Source: Larix sibirica (taxonomy: Eukaryota > Streptophyta > Pinopsida > Pinales > Pinaceae). Taken from it: DNA of 11,186 bases. Location: the NCBI GenBank assembly GCA_004151065.3, contig NWUY0300000129.1:47735-58920 (forward strand), given 5' to 3'. The position numbers and the translations under genes are program-made. Positions 1 through 8,710 of this stretch are shown piece after piece; within the stretch, counting starts at the first letter, position 1; every line of letters starts with the position of its first letter. A model generated the notes under the pieces. It saw nothing but the letters and a program-made list of their open reading frames with translations, was not told the origin of the DNA and ran no database searches.

Positions 1-7
1 CCCAACA
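1..7 (-). mobile_element. Start of 3' LTR of the outer Ty1/copia element (truncated by window edge)
   Basis: Read on the minus strand these bases are TGTTGGG, a common beginning of plant copia LTRs (5'-TGTTGG). They lie directly after a polypurine tract and downstream of the copia pol stop codon, where the 3' LTR should begin. Only seven bases lie in the window, so the assignment rests mainly on position. Confidence 0.7.
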
Positions 8-19
8 TTCTCCCACTTG
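8..19 (-). other. Polypurine tract of the outer copia element
   Basis: The minus strand reads CAAGTGGGAGAA immediately before the LTR start TGTTGGG. CAAGTGGGAGAATGTTGG is a typical PPT/LTR junction of plant Ty1/copia elements and primes plus-strand DNA synthesis. It lies about 40 bp after the pol stop codon, the usual arrangement. Confidence 0.8.
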
Positions 20-58
20 TTTCCTTCTTTGCATAAACAAGAGATTCAAAACTTAAGT

Positions 59-261
59 TCATTCTACTAGGGATAACAATCCCATCTTTTCCTCGCACCA
101 AGAAAACTTCTATGTGCTTATCTACTTGCTCAGTGAGTCTACAACATTGTTCATGTGTCTACCATTTCCAGTAACACCGCGTGGTTCTCTACCATCTCTC
201 TCTCACAAAATGGTATTGAACATCAATGAGTTTCATCTTGAAATTATATGCTAGATTATTT
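59..261 (-). pseudogene. Ty1/copia pol, C-terminal end of RNase H (left half, broken)
   Basis: This is the last part of a copia polyprotein gene, whose RNase H removes RNA from the RNA-DNA hybrid during reverse transcription. On the minus strand, about 198-227 encode IDVQYHFVRE, matching the conserved IDVQYHFVR(E/D) of plant copia RNase H. A +1-type shift follows, then a piece reading MVE.HAVLLE. After another shift, 125-142 encode VDSLSK and 95-109 encode KFSWC, the usual copia tail (DSLTK...FSWC..MG). The frame ends with TGA at 59-61. At least two frameshifts and two in-frame TAG codons show it is dead. The missing upstream part lies on the other side of the inserted LTR element. A Tork-like lineage is possible but not established. 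Confidence 0.85.
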
Positions 262-266
262 TCCAG
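262..266. repeat. Left target site duplication (decayed) of the inner LTR element
   Basis: TCCAG lies directly before the TG of the 5' LTR; ACTAG lies directly after the CA of the 3' LTR at 10355-10359. Three of five bases match, as expected for an old 5-bp duplication. Counting these five bases once places the copia minus-strand frame in register across the insertion, which supports them as the true duplication despite two mismatches. Confidence 0.7.
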
Positions 267-1940
267 TGAGGTTCCCTATTTTTACGTTGAACCTTGACTA
301 TTATACCGTGTTATTATTTGAGGGAATTTGATTATGAATGACTCGGTTATGTGTTGAAAATCCTTGGCATTGGAACTTGGGAACTAGTATATTTATGAAT
401 AAGTTGAATTTTTTAAGTTATTGTTTATGAATGAGATGAATGAGATGAATGATGATAAATAGATGTTTATTTTTTCATGAAATTGATAAAATGATGGTTA
501 ATAAATGCAATTATGTATATGCATTGTGTATCATGTGCTTTGACGGGTTGTCAAATGTGATAGGGAAAGACAAGTGCATTGATGCAAGGTTGCATCGATA
601 TCGCATAGACTCCATATTGAGTCGAATATCCATGTCAAATGATGTTAATATGGTTCAAATTGATGTATTATATTTTATGATTAGAATAGTTTGATGCGTG
701 TGGTGTTTTCACATGTAGGCACATGATCGCAAATGCTAATCGATCCACATAAAGATAATGGGTCTGAAGGGGGAAGAGATACCAAAAAGACTAGTGATTT
801 ATTCCATACGATGGGTTGAAAAGTGAGAGAGGATTTTTCCCACAAAGTGCATGTTTCCATGAAGGTAGGCTACAAGATCAATCACTCAGGATCCACTAGG
901 GGGTGTGCAATAAGTACACAGACTTATTCCCTAGGAACCATGCGTCTCTCAGTAGGTTGGATGGGATTGAGTTGACATGGTCTCAACCGTTGTACCAATC
1001 CCCACCACCAGAAAATAGATATTTTTAGGGAATTAAGGAATTCATGGAACCCTTGATATGCCCATCATAATGTAATGCCTCAATAAAATAAAAAACATTA
1101 TGGGGTAAAAAGGTTTATTTTAAAAATAAATGAAATGGGTTTAAATAATTATGAGAAAATGGGAAAATCATAAATTGTAAATTGTAAATGGAATTAAATT
1201 CTACATAAACAAAAATGACTAAATTATAAATTAATATTTACTGAACTCAAAGCGCGCACACCCACACAGAGAGGAGAAATGGAGAAATCAAGGAAACATA
1301 TAGGAGAGAATCTAGGAAAGAAGGCGAGGATAATATTTAATAAATAAATGGAACATATGAATTAGTTGTGAAAAGCGACACATGGGTGGGTGAATATTAA
1401 AACAAAAGGTAATTTAATAACTATAGTATGCATGTGTGAGACACTTGGAAAGGTTATCAAGGCCATAAAGAGAGGACGGGAGAATGTGGCTCACACTCCT
1501 CTTTCCCTATTGTTGGATAGCATAGATGATGTCAATTTTATTTTGGTGTCTACTGAGAGTTTGTTCATTATTGTGCGAACAGAGTTACGAAATCCTTAGT
1601 GAAATATACACACTCTAACTACGCTAACATAATTATTCTTATTTAGCCCCATTGCGGTTCAGGGGTCCCTAGGGAAGAAGAGAACCCTTCAGGAGTTGGA
1701 AGGGTGGTATCTATGGACATGTGTTGATTGGAAATCAAGGAGTGGATTGACAAGTGAAATATGACACCCTGCACCGATCGGAAACACTAGATCGAGGTGA
1801 GTTTGATATTGTGATTTCAATCTAAAGAATTTTAAATTATGCTTAATGTTCATGTTGGAAATTGTAAATTTATTTATGTATGTTTGTAGAATGCATAGTT
1901 CATGCAATTTTCCCAATGAGGGGATTATAGGTTCCCTACA
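267..1940 (+). mobile_element. 5' LTR of the inner element
   Basis: This stretch is homologous over its whole length to 8711-10354. It starts TGAGGTTCCC (against TGTAGTGCCC in the other LTR; 16 of the first 20 bases match) and ends TTCCCTACA, directly followed by the primer binding site. It is about 30 bp longer than the 3' LTR, mostly because of extra sequence around 1313-1343. An AT-rich stretch with overlapping AATAAA signals at 1082-1092, shared with the other LTR, is a candidate polyadenylation region. An 81-codon open frame at 449-694 is present in both LTRs but shows no sign of protein-level selection. No promoter can be assigned firmly. Confidence 0.92.
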
Positions 1941-1942
1941 TT

Positions 1943-1960
1943 TGGTATCAGACCCATGTT
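1943..1960 (+). other. Primer binding site for initiator methionine tRNA
   Basis: Two bases after the LTR end the sequence reads TGGTATCAGACCCATGTT. The classic plant tRNA-iMet primer binding site is TGGTATCAGAGCCAGGTT; 16 of 18 positions agree, including the first ten. It is complementary to the 3' end of the tRNA that primes minus-strand DNA synthesis. Its position fixes the right edge of the 5' LTR and the plus orientation of the element. Confidence 0.92.
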
Positions 1961-4160
1961 CCTACACTAGGGCTTGAGGGCTCATTAATCCCTTCTTGAA
2001 ATTACATACATGATAGTTGTTCTTGTAATTGCTAGTTAAATAATTATGTCTTGAATGTTGTATTATTGCAACTGTGGTTTTAAAGGAAGGGCGCAATTAT
2101 TCTATATAGTTTTTATTTCATAAAACATCCCTTGAAAGCTAAAATGACTATGATCATGGGTTTAATGTATACGAACAACTGTTTCTTGAATTTTAATGTG
2201 ATTTGTGCAAGAATATTGTTTGAAAAGGGTCTTTTAATCGAATTAAAATGCTAAGTGAAACTTTGATTGAGTGATGTTAAACAAATTAAAATGATTGATC
2301 TTTATTTCTCTGCTAGTCTAGTTTAAAAAGATATTGAAATTATTTCTTTATTATTGTTCATTTAAATTGTTGATTTAATGTCTTTTTGAGATGTTGATTA
2401 AGTGGAATGCTAAGTTAATCATTTGTTGGAGATCTAATATTCAAAATGAAGGATGACTGTGACTAGTAAAAGAGATCTATGCAAATTGAAATAAAAGATG
2501 AATTCACCTGCCCTTCAAGCAGACTATCAATCCATTTTTATAGCATTTTTAAAAAAAATTGAGTAGTCATTGTTTTACATATAAAGCGGTATTAAAATAA
2601 TAAACCTAGAGGGAACCCTTCTCTGTTTGAATCTGTGATATGGGTTTGCCTACCTAAAAATGTAATGTTAATTTAATTAATAGACAACATGAATTAAGTC
2701 TCAATATATTTCCGAATTTATCCCACGAATTGTGTCCTTGTATTATTTCTATTTTCTAGAGTTTCCAAAAAAAATATCTGCACATTTTGTTAAACTCCAG
2801 GAAAAGTCAAGGTAAATCTAGAGGTATTGAATTTTGACCTTCGAATAGTACATTTCGATCTCAAAATATTAATTTATTGAACTAGTAGTCAACTATAGAA
2901 CTAAAATAAACTCTACCCAAGATCTATTAGTACTTCAAATTTTGTTTTGCTTACTCCAAATTATGCTAAGTTGAAATCAAATTTTATGAATATGGGATTA
3001 ATATTTCCTAGCTGAATCAACTCGTTACCCAGTATAAATTGCATGCTTGTGATATATTCATGGTGGTTCCAAATCTTTAGTAACAACATATGACAAGTGG
3101 GAAGGCATATCTCCTGGAAGGGAAATACATATCCTTAAATAGGGTGAAATGCAAGGTCTTTTCAAATTTTGGTGGTTTTAAATGGTATTGTGTGTGTGAT
3201 TGATATATTTCTCTCCTCAACTGGTTCAGTTGATTGGAATATTTGTGATTATTTTAAATAATTTTCTCTCCATACTTGTATTTATATCCTCAAGTATGAA
3301 CAAAGTTCCCATTTTTCCGCAACATTTGTTGGGTTCAGTTCTTTCTTAATTCAAGTTTTCAGTGTCAAAGGTGTAGGTAGGGTTTTATTTTTAGTATTTT
3401 GGTTTTATGTTTAGCCTCATGCATAGCTACAATCATGAGACTGAATGCTTTTTTTATGCTATGGGCCATCAAACCTCTAAATATTCAGTATAAGACAAGA
3501 ACCTGCATGTAATCCCCTGATATTTATGCTAATGATTAAGGAAATTAACCTACAAGTTTTAGGATAGTACTTCACGTGGGTTTCATATCCATTTCTTTGT
3601 CAGGAAGAAATCAATACTTGCAGATAGATTCAATATCAGAGTTCCACCAATGAGCATGGAATCTAATGAAATGACTCACATCTCTATCTTTCCAAGGGTT
3701 GGCCACTAGATCTGAATGTGCCATTGATTGTTTGTTTTTCTACATTAGCAATTTACCTAAGCGACTGCTTCCATCATTGGGTTTGTTCAGGGCACTACCT
3801 ATCAAAAGGAAGTTGGAAATGCAATCCAGTCTCCACGAAGATTAACTCGACTAAGTGTAATCTATAGAAGGGACCTTTAAATGGGAATAAAAGAGATACA
3901 ATTACATCAAATTGGTCGGCAAACTTTGTATTATGAAGAACCCTAACACAGTCAAATCGTTGTCCCTTCTTTCTCAAATATACTTGAGTTTCTAGGGTTG
4001 CAGTTCATCTCCATTGTGAGATCGTGTGGGATCACCAAGCACTAGTGCACCCTTGCAACACAACATATAGGTTGTATTACCCTAGATGTTAAGCCCCTAG
4101 ACATATGCTTTATTATTTTGTTTAGACATTATGGAACTAGGTGCCATGACCATGGTTTGG
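1961..4160. other. Non-coding left part of the internal domain
   Basis: This is where gag should begin, but all frames are broken by frequent stops and no gag motif is seen. The sequence is AT-rich, with poly-A and poly-T runs. Two short open stretches were examined: 3563-3709 (about 48 codons, containing LADRFNIRVPPM) and 3761-3880 (39 codons, ending SPRRLTRLSVIYRRDL). Both are preceded by or contain a TTTGTCAG- or TTTGTTCAG-like 3' splice consensus. They might be remnants of captured exons, but I recognise neither and chance is a fair explanation. Confidence 0.5.
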
Positions 4161-4200
4161 ACATTATTATTAATATTATTATTATAATTAATTAAATAAA
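4161..4200. repeat. ATT-rich low-complexity tract
   Basis: An imperfect run of ATT/TAA units (ATTATTATTAATATTATTAT) followed by AATTAATTAAATAAA. It separates the featureless left part from the GC-richer promoter-like stretch. It is simple sequence, with no function implied. Confidence 0.7.
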
Positions 4201-4432
4201 AACAATTGCTTAGCAAAGGAAACTAAAAGAGTATGGGAGGATATGTATCCATAGGTAAGGGGAAGGGGTGAGTGTAATGTTGCTTTTCCTAGGATAGAAA
4301 CTTCCTGAGTAACTCCCTTCATGCAAAGAGTCTTTCTCTCTCCTAATTCGAGTTCCTCTTGAAGAATTTGAATGGACCCCACTTTATTTAACCCTCTCTC
4401 ATGAAAACCAAGTAAATTCCTCAAGAATTCGA

Positions 4433-4443
4433 GTGGGTCCCAC
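4433..4443. promoter_or_regulatory. Palindromic TCP-type site GTGGGTCCCAC
   Basis: GTGGGTCCCAC carries the class I TCP consensus GGNCCCAC on both strands. TCP proteins are plant transcription factors acting on growth genes. A related GGACCCCAC lies about 60 bp upstream. The site is some 90 bp before a TATA-like box, a spacing compatible with a promoter. The match is real; function inside a decayed transposon is inference. Confidence 0.35.
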
Positions 4444-4528
4444 CCAATTTGAATTGCCTTCTTTGTGGATGAGTTTAACCCCTATCTTGACCATAGTTGG
4501 CCTATCTTGTTCGAATTCTATCTATGTC

Positions 4529-4540
4529 ATATTTAAATAA
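4529..4540 (+). promoter_or_regulatory. TATA-like box of a possible captured promoter
   Basis: ATATTTAAATAA resembles a plant TATA box and is followed within about 15 bp by a pyrimidine-rich run (ATTTTCCTCTTTTT), as often seen near plant transcription starts. The next 400 bp are less AT-rich and leader-like, then AT-rich intron-like sequence begins. Such boxes are frequent by chance in AT-rich DNA, so support comes only from the arrangement. Confidence 0.3.
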
Positions 4541-4686
4541 TTGATTTTCCTCTTTTTGAAACTATTCCTAAGTTTTGATTCATTTGTGCTCCAAGTTTTC
4601 TCAAGAGAGTTGAGAGTTTTGATAGGGTTGAGACTGTGGAGAGTTTGTGTGTGTGTTGTAGGGTTATTCTACAGTTTTTGTTGTTC

Positions 4687-4715
4687 ATCTACCCAGAGAG
4701 TTAGTCTGGGTAGAT
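4687..4715 (+). other. Perfect 11-bp inverted repeat with 7-nt loop
   Basis: ATCTACCCAGA at 4687-4697 is the exact reverse complement of TCTGGGTAGAT at 4705-4715; the loop is GAGTTAG. As RNA it would form a stable hairpin in the leader-like stretch after the TATA-like box. A perfect stem this long with so short a loop is unlikely by chance, and its survival in otherwise decayed DNA is notable. It has no U-run, so it does not look like a terminator. Confidence 0.6.
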
Positions 4716-4813
4716 ATTGTTTTTGCTGATAGATCTACTAGTCAAGGTTTCTTGCACGAGAAGATAGGAAATGGGAATGGCGAGCTAGGTCAATTTCCCA
4801 TAGGAAATGAAGA

Positions 4814-4972
4814 ATGGACATGGAAGTAGTAGCTGGGAAAATATTTTGCATCTATTTTATCAAAAGAGGAGTTTCTGAGAAAGGATTTGAAGTGCCTTAC
4901 ATTTGGATTCATGGCCTCAGCTTGGGGGTGGACTGTCAAAGTGAGATTTGGCTTGGCATCTCCTTAGGATAG
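4814..4972 (+). CDS. Possible small open frame, 52 codons, unrecognised
   Basis: An open frame begins MDMEVVAGKIF and ends EIWLGISLG before TAG. It lies in a locally GC-richer stretch, after the hairpin and before the AT-rich GATCTG-rich region, where the first exon of a captured gene would be. I do not recognise the protein and see no domain, signal peptide or membrane segment. A GGTGG just after the stop could be a weak 5' splice site. A frame of this length is easily random, so it is listed only as a candidate. Confidence 0.15.
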   Translation: MDMEVVAGKIFCIYFIKRGVSEKGFEVPYIWIHGLSLGVDCQSEIWLGISLG

Positions 4973-6404
4973 GTGGAAAGTTGCACAATTGATACTAGTT
5001 TCCCCTCTTTCAAAGATGAGTAATTTATTATGTATTGTTTTACTTTTATGATGTATTTGTGCCCTTGAGGCTGAATCTTAGTTTGTAAAAGAAATATTTT
5101 AGATCTGATATGATATTCTATTTAATTATTATGAAATAAAAATTTCCAGGTGCATACATGTTAAGAATTGAAAGATCTGCATGCTGTATAAATTATGAAA
5201 CTAGTTAAATTTATAAAAGTTTGTTAATTTGTAGATATCTGATTTAAATTAGTGCATGCATGAAAGTATAAATCTGATTATTTACTTGCTCAGATCCATA
5301 TTTATTGACACAAAATCTAATGGCCTTAATGCCACCACAAAATCTGATTTAGATTTGCAAAATGGATGCTTATTAACTGTTTTCAATAGGGAATGAACAA
5401 TATAGAGAAATTATTGATGGAAGATCCAGATCTGATTTGTTGTAGTCTTGGACTGTCCAAAAAAATCTTGATTAGATAATTAAGGTAGGTCATATTTCAC
5501 TAGCAAATTGTAGATTGTTCCAGTTTTTAATTCATGGCATCAAAGTTCTGGTTTTTGCTTAAATTATTAAATCTCTTAGATCTTAAATATATTAAGTCAA
5601 AGAATTATTAGTACTGCTGATCAAATAATGGCCATTGACAGTCCATAGATTCGATCTACTTAAATCCTGAAAGCTGATTTTTCAATGGTAGCATAATTCT
5701 GCTTTATAGGAGCTTTTAAGACAGTTTATAATTCTGATTTTTATTAGTTAAATGTGGCTCTTAGGATATGATCATTTAAAGTTTAAAGGCTGCTAGGATC
5801 TGATTCATTTTGAAATTAAAAGGCAGTTTATTTTCTGATTTCTTTTGAAGTTCATGTAGCTGAATGAACGAGATCTGAAAATTATGATTTAATTGTATGT
5901 TAGTTCAGAAATATTTTATGGTTTGGAGGCTTTAGATATCAGCCCTTAATGAGTTCTTAAGCTAAAATAAAATTCTTCTATTTGTTCTTTAAGATTGGAT
6001 AATAGTCAAATATTTGATAACCAAATGACAACACTTAGTAACTACACGTTTTACCAAACTTATCGAGTGCTAAAATACTTCTTCAATTAATCAGTTAGAT
6101 TCATTCAAATGTACTTGGAATGTTTATGTTCATTTACATTGATGTTAGTCAATGTGATACAGTTTCGACACTTCATACTGAATAGGAGACTAAGCATAAG
6201 AATATAGTCTTGATAAGTAAATTTAAAGGATGTATGAAGTTTGTTGTCAAATCTATATAATGATTTTAAGTTCAAATTTAAATGATTAATTATGATTTGA
6301 ATTGCGAAGTTAGATGCATAATGATAGCTTGTATAGGATCTGTTTACTCTCGAACTCTTACATAATTTGCTAACAATCTAAGTGCCACAGATTTTCATTT
6401 TCAG
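4973..6404 (+). other. Intron-like, GATCTG-rich region (possible captured first intron)
   Basis: AT/T-rich sequence without coding potential. GATCTG occurs at 5102, 5174, 5429, 5797, 5872 and 6337, with many near relatives (ATCTGATT, TTCTGATT). At 33% GC about 0.2 copies would be expected in 1.25 kb. TTAGATCTG at 5099-5107 fits TTNGATYTG, the motif linked to intron-mediated enhancement in plant first introns. The stretch ends near ATTTTCATTTTCAG (6391-6404), a good plant 3' splice site. Together with the promoter-like sequence upstream this suggests a captured host first intron. The motif count is observed; the origin is inferred. Confidence 0.4.
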
Positions 6405-8100
6405 TTAAAGGTTACTTATTCTTATTCAATTATTTTATTTCTCCGATGTGCATTCACAAAGACTTAGCCTTTCTCTTAAGCTCATAGCACCTTTGGCCTT
6501 AGTTTAGGGTCTGGAACATTACATAGGTATTAATTTAACTTCATGCTAGGAAACTTGGTTTGAATATGTAATTGTGTGAAGAAATGTCCTCAATATTTTA
6601 CAACTATTTCAAGTAGACGTTGTTGATTGAATGTTTAACATAATTAACCCTGGTTTTGATGCCCTCTGGTCGATTTCCTATACACTTGTTGTGGGAAAAT
6701 AAAATTGATTTCATTCATTGGCACACCCAATGAACTGAAATTACAGGAACATAATCACCCACAACGGCATTAAGGATTGTTAGAACTGTAATTTGTTTAT
6801 CTTAAAACGTGATGTGAAGTACATGATATGGGTAGATAAAGTTAACAATTTGGCATGATAATATAAGAGATGATACCTATTGAGGATTTGGCATGATAAT
6901 TCAATATATGCTATAAATAATATAAAAAGGTGGGTTGATTGTTGCACCGGACCACATCATGGATCTTAAGACAGTAGATTAATTGTGAAGCTAGCTAACA
7001 AAACAACTCCTTTAGTTTTGTGAACTTAGGAAAGCAATTTATCAGTGGAGAATTGTTCCCTTTCAAGATAGATCAACCGACAACATAAAATAACATATAT
7101 AGTAATTTATCTCTTCCAATGTGATCTTTAAGTGACAAATATTGCATTGTGATGTTTATTGATTTGTAGACTTATATTTCTTGTTTATTGATTTGTAGTA
7201 AGACATTTTTAAGAACAAAATATTTTTAAAAAAATAGGATCAGATAATTTGAAATACATTAATCATTCAGGGATTTGCATTCATAAGCTCATGGGGAACA
7301 TATCAACCAATGTTTATCAGCATAAACCAATGTATATCACCATTCTTCCACTTGGAGTCGAAGTGTTGAGTTTCCTCATAAATGTATGTTTTAATAAATG
7401 TTATTGTATTTTAATTTTTGCAACGGTACCTCATTGTATTGGTAGTTAAAAAAAAACTTTGTGGTTTTAATATATAAGATTTATAAAGGTCTATGGATTA
7501 TTTTAAAGAATTCATTGTTGTAAAATGAGCTTTTATGGGACTCTAGATCGAGTGTCTTTGAAGGAAATATTATAATCACCATGTTAATGCATGCATTCAA
7601 CCTTGAAGAATATTTATTAAGATTGTATTGCTAGGAATACATTTTTGCAACTGGAATATATTTTACAGAAAACAACGTGATTGGATTAGTGAGACTCTGT
7701 GATTGCTCATAAAGGACTCTATAATTGTATTTTCAGTGACTTAATTAGGAAATAAATTTTAGATTAGTTTCAAAGAAAACAATTACTATATTTACATATA
7801 GTTAGAACTTGAGTTTGTAATTGTATTCTAGTTATTGTTTTATGAGAAAAGGTTGAGATGCAATCAAAGGAGTTGAATATAATATTTGATAAGTTAGTAG
7901 GTGAGCTGTAATTTAGGAAACAAAAACAAAGCACGTATTCAATAAAATGAAGTATTTATTATATTTGATTAATCTTGTATTTTTTCATTAATTTATGAGT
8001 GGGAATGTGGATATTCAATATAAAGCATGGTTACTATGATTTGATTTAGTTAGTGTTGAGTTTTGTAATGAATTTGTTTGTAATATTTAGTGTTACTTGC
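6405..8100. other. Non-coding right-central internal region
   Basis: AT-rich sequence with stops in all frames; no gene, RNA gene or transposon domain seen. A 66-codon frame at 7249-7449 has no recognisable content. Minor structure: a foldback at 6688-6765, a 15-bp direct repeat (ATTTGGCATGATAAT at 6848-6862 and 6886-6900), and a 17-bp direct repeat (TGTTTATTGATTTGTAG at 7153-7169 and 7182-7198). Confidence 0.5.
6688..6765. repeat. Foldback: nested inverted repeat
   Basis: Outer arms GTTGTGGG (6688-6695) and CCCACAAC (6758-6765) are exact reverse complements. Inside them TTCATTGG (6714-6721) and CCAATGAA (6727-6734) are exact complements around a 5-nt loop, extended by TTTCA/TGAAA with one bulge. 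The middle of the stem pairs poorly. It could be the core of a small decayed foldback element or chance; no target duplication was identified. Confidence 0.45.
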
Positions 8101-8268
8101 AGAAGATAAATGTATATGTGTTCAAGATTATATATATAACACTATACAATCTTGAATGATATATATTTTTATAATTTTAGTAATAGAAGATAAATGTATA
8201 TGTGTTCAAGATTATATATATATAACTATACAATCTTGAATGATATATATTTTTATAATTCTGGTAAT
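8101..8268. repeat. 84-bp tandem duplication, each unit with an inverted repeat
   Basis: Units at 8101-8184 and 8185-8268 each begin AGAAGATAAATGTATATGTG and differ at only a few positions (mainly the AT run, and TTTTAG against TTCTGG near the end). Within each unit TTCAAGATT (8121-8129; 8205-8213) faces AATCTTGAA (8149-8157; 8232-8240), with flanking TATAT extending imperfect arms to about 22 bp. Duplication next to a hairpin and an AT run suggests replication slippage. Confidence 0.9.
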
Positions 8269-8502
8269 ATCGATGGGTAGACATTTTAGTAGGAAGTGGT
8301 GGAGAGTGAGACGTGATACTTACATACAGTATGTGACATAGTTCACTTGTGCATCCTACTCTTGTGAAGTTGTAAGCTATATTCACTTATTACCATTTCC
8401 TTGATTGCTTGTGAATTTAGATGTTGTAACTAGAGAATGTCGTGGCAATGTGAATTCTCTTGATAAACTATTCACCCTTTCCAATCATACACTATGTTAA
8501 TT

Positions 8503-8559
8503 TGTTGGACATGAATCCAAACATAATCAAGCTTCAAATCTTTTTTTAAATGTCCAACA
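8503..8559. repeat. 57-bp segment bounded by perfect 10-bp inverted repeats (TGTTGGACAT / ATGTCCAACA)
   Basis: TGTTGGACAT at 8503-8512 is the exact reverse complement of ATGTCCAACA at 8550-8559. TGTTGG...CCAACA is also the usual terminal pattern of plant copia LTRs, but 57 bp is far too short for an LTR, and the flanking 5-mers (TAATT and GAAGA) are not a target duplication. It may be a deletion remnant or a hairpin of unknown origin. Confidence 0.5.
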
Positions 8560-8676
8560 GAAGACGTTATCCTGATTTCATTACTTTTTCGTTTGGGCAT
8601 AAGAAGCTAAAGTCCCAGCTCAATAGCATGGGAAGATGCATTAGAAATGTGTTAGCAGTTTCCTTACTTGTTCTAG

Positions 8677-8710
8677 AACTTCGGGATGAAGTTTCCTGAA
8701 GGGTGGTGTA
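8677..8710 (+). other. Ty3/gypsy-type 3' tail and polypurine tract
   Basis: The stretch contains ACTTCGGGATGAAGTTTCCT followed by GAAGGGTGGTGTA and then the LTR start TGTAGTGCCC. Plant Del/Tekay-type Ty3/gypsy elements commonly end with a conserved TTCGGGGACGAAGTT-like block, a GAAGGxGGGG purine tract and TGTAATACCC. The resemblance points to the family supplying the proteins, although no coding domain remains. The purine tract (8698-8708) is interrupted by T, so it may have decayed. Confidence 0.7.

Noticed and set aside
449-694. 81-codon open frame in the 5' LTR, with an equally long counterpart at 8884-9129 in the 3' LTR; might look like a conserved LTR-encoded protein.
   Set aside because: Comparing the two codon by codon I count about 8 first-, 15 second- and 9 third-position differences, and most changed codons alter the residue. 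Purifying selection would concentrate changes at third positions. Homology of the LTRs and chance absence of stops explain it.
1390-1599. 69-codon frame in the 5' LTR.
   Set aside because: The corresponding part of the 3' LTR (about 9796-10010) is broken by indels and stops, so the frame is not shared.
3795-3977. Minus-strand 60-codon frame.
   Set aside because: No family resemblance and no supporting start context or neighbours.
4188-4424. Minus-strand 78-codon frame.
   Set aside because: No recognisable domain; it covers the promoter-like stretch and a low-complexity tract. Length is compatible with chance.
4541-4729. 62-codon frame rich in F, L, V and C that looks like a membrane segment.
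   Set aside because: The hydrophobicity comes from T-rich leader-like DNA and runs through the perfect hairpin; no family resemblance.
7249-7449. 66-codon frame in the internal domain.
   Set aside because: No domain or codon signal; ordinary AT-rich sequence.
8177-8386. Minus-strand 69-codon frame, tyrosine- and isoleucine-rich.
   Set aside because: Its last third is a translation of the AT-rich tandem repeat at 8101-8268; low complexity, not a gene.
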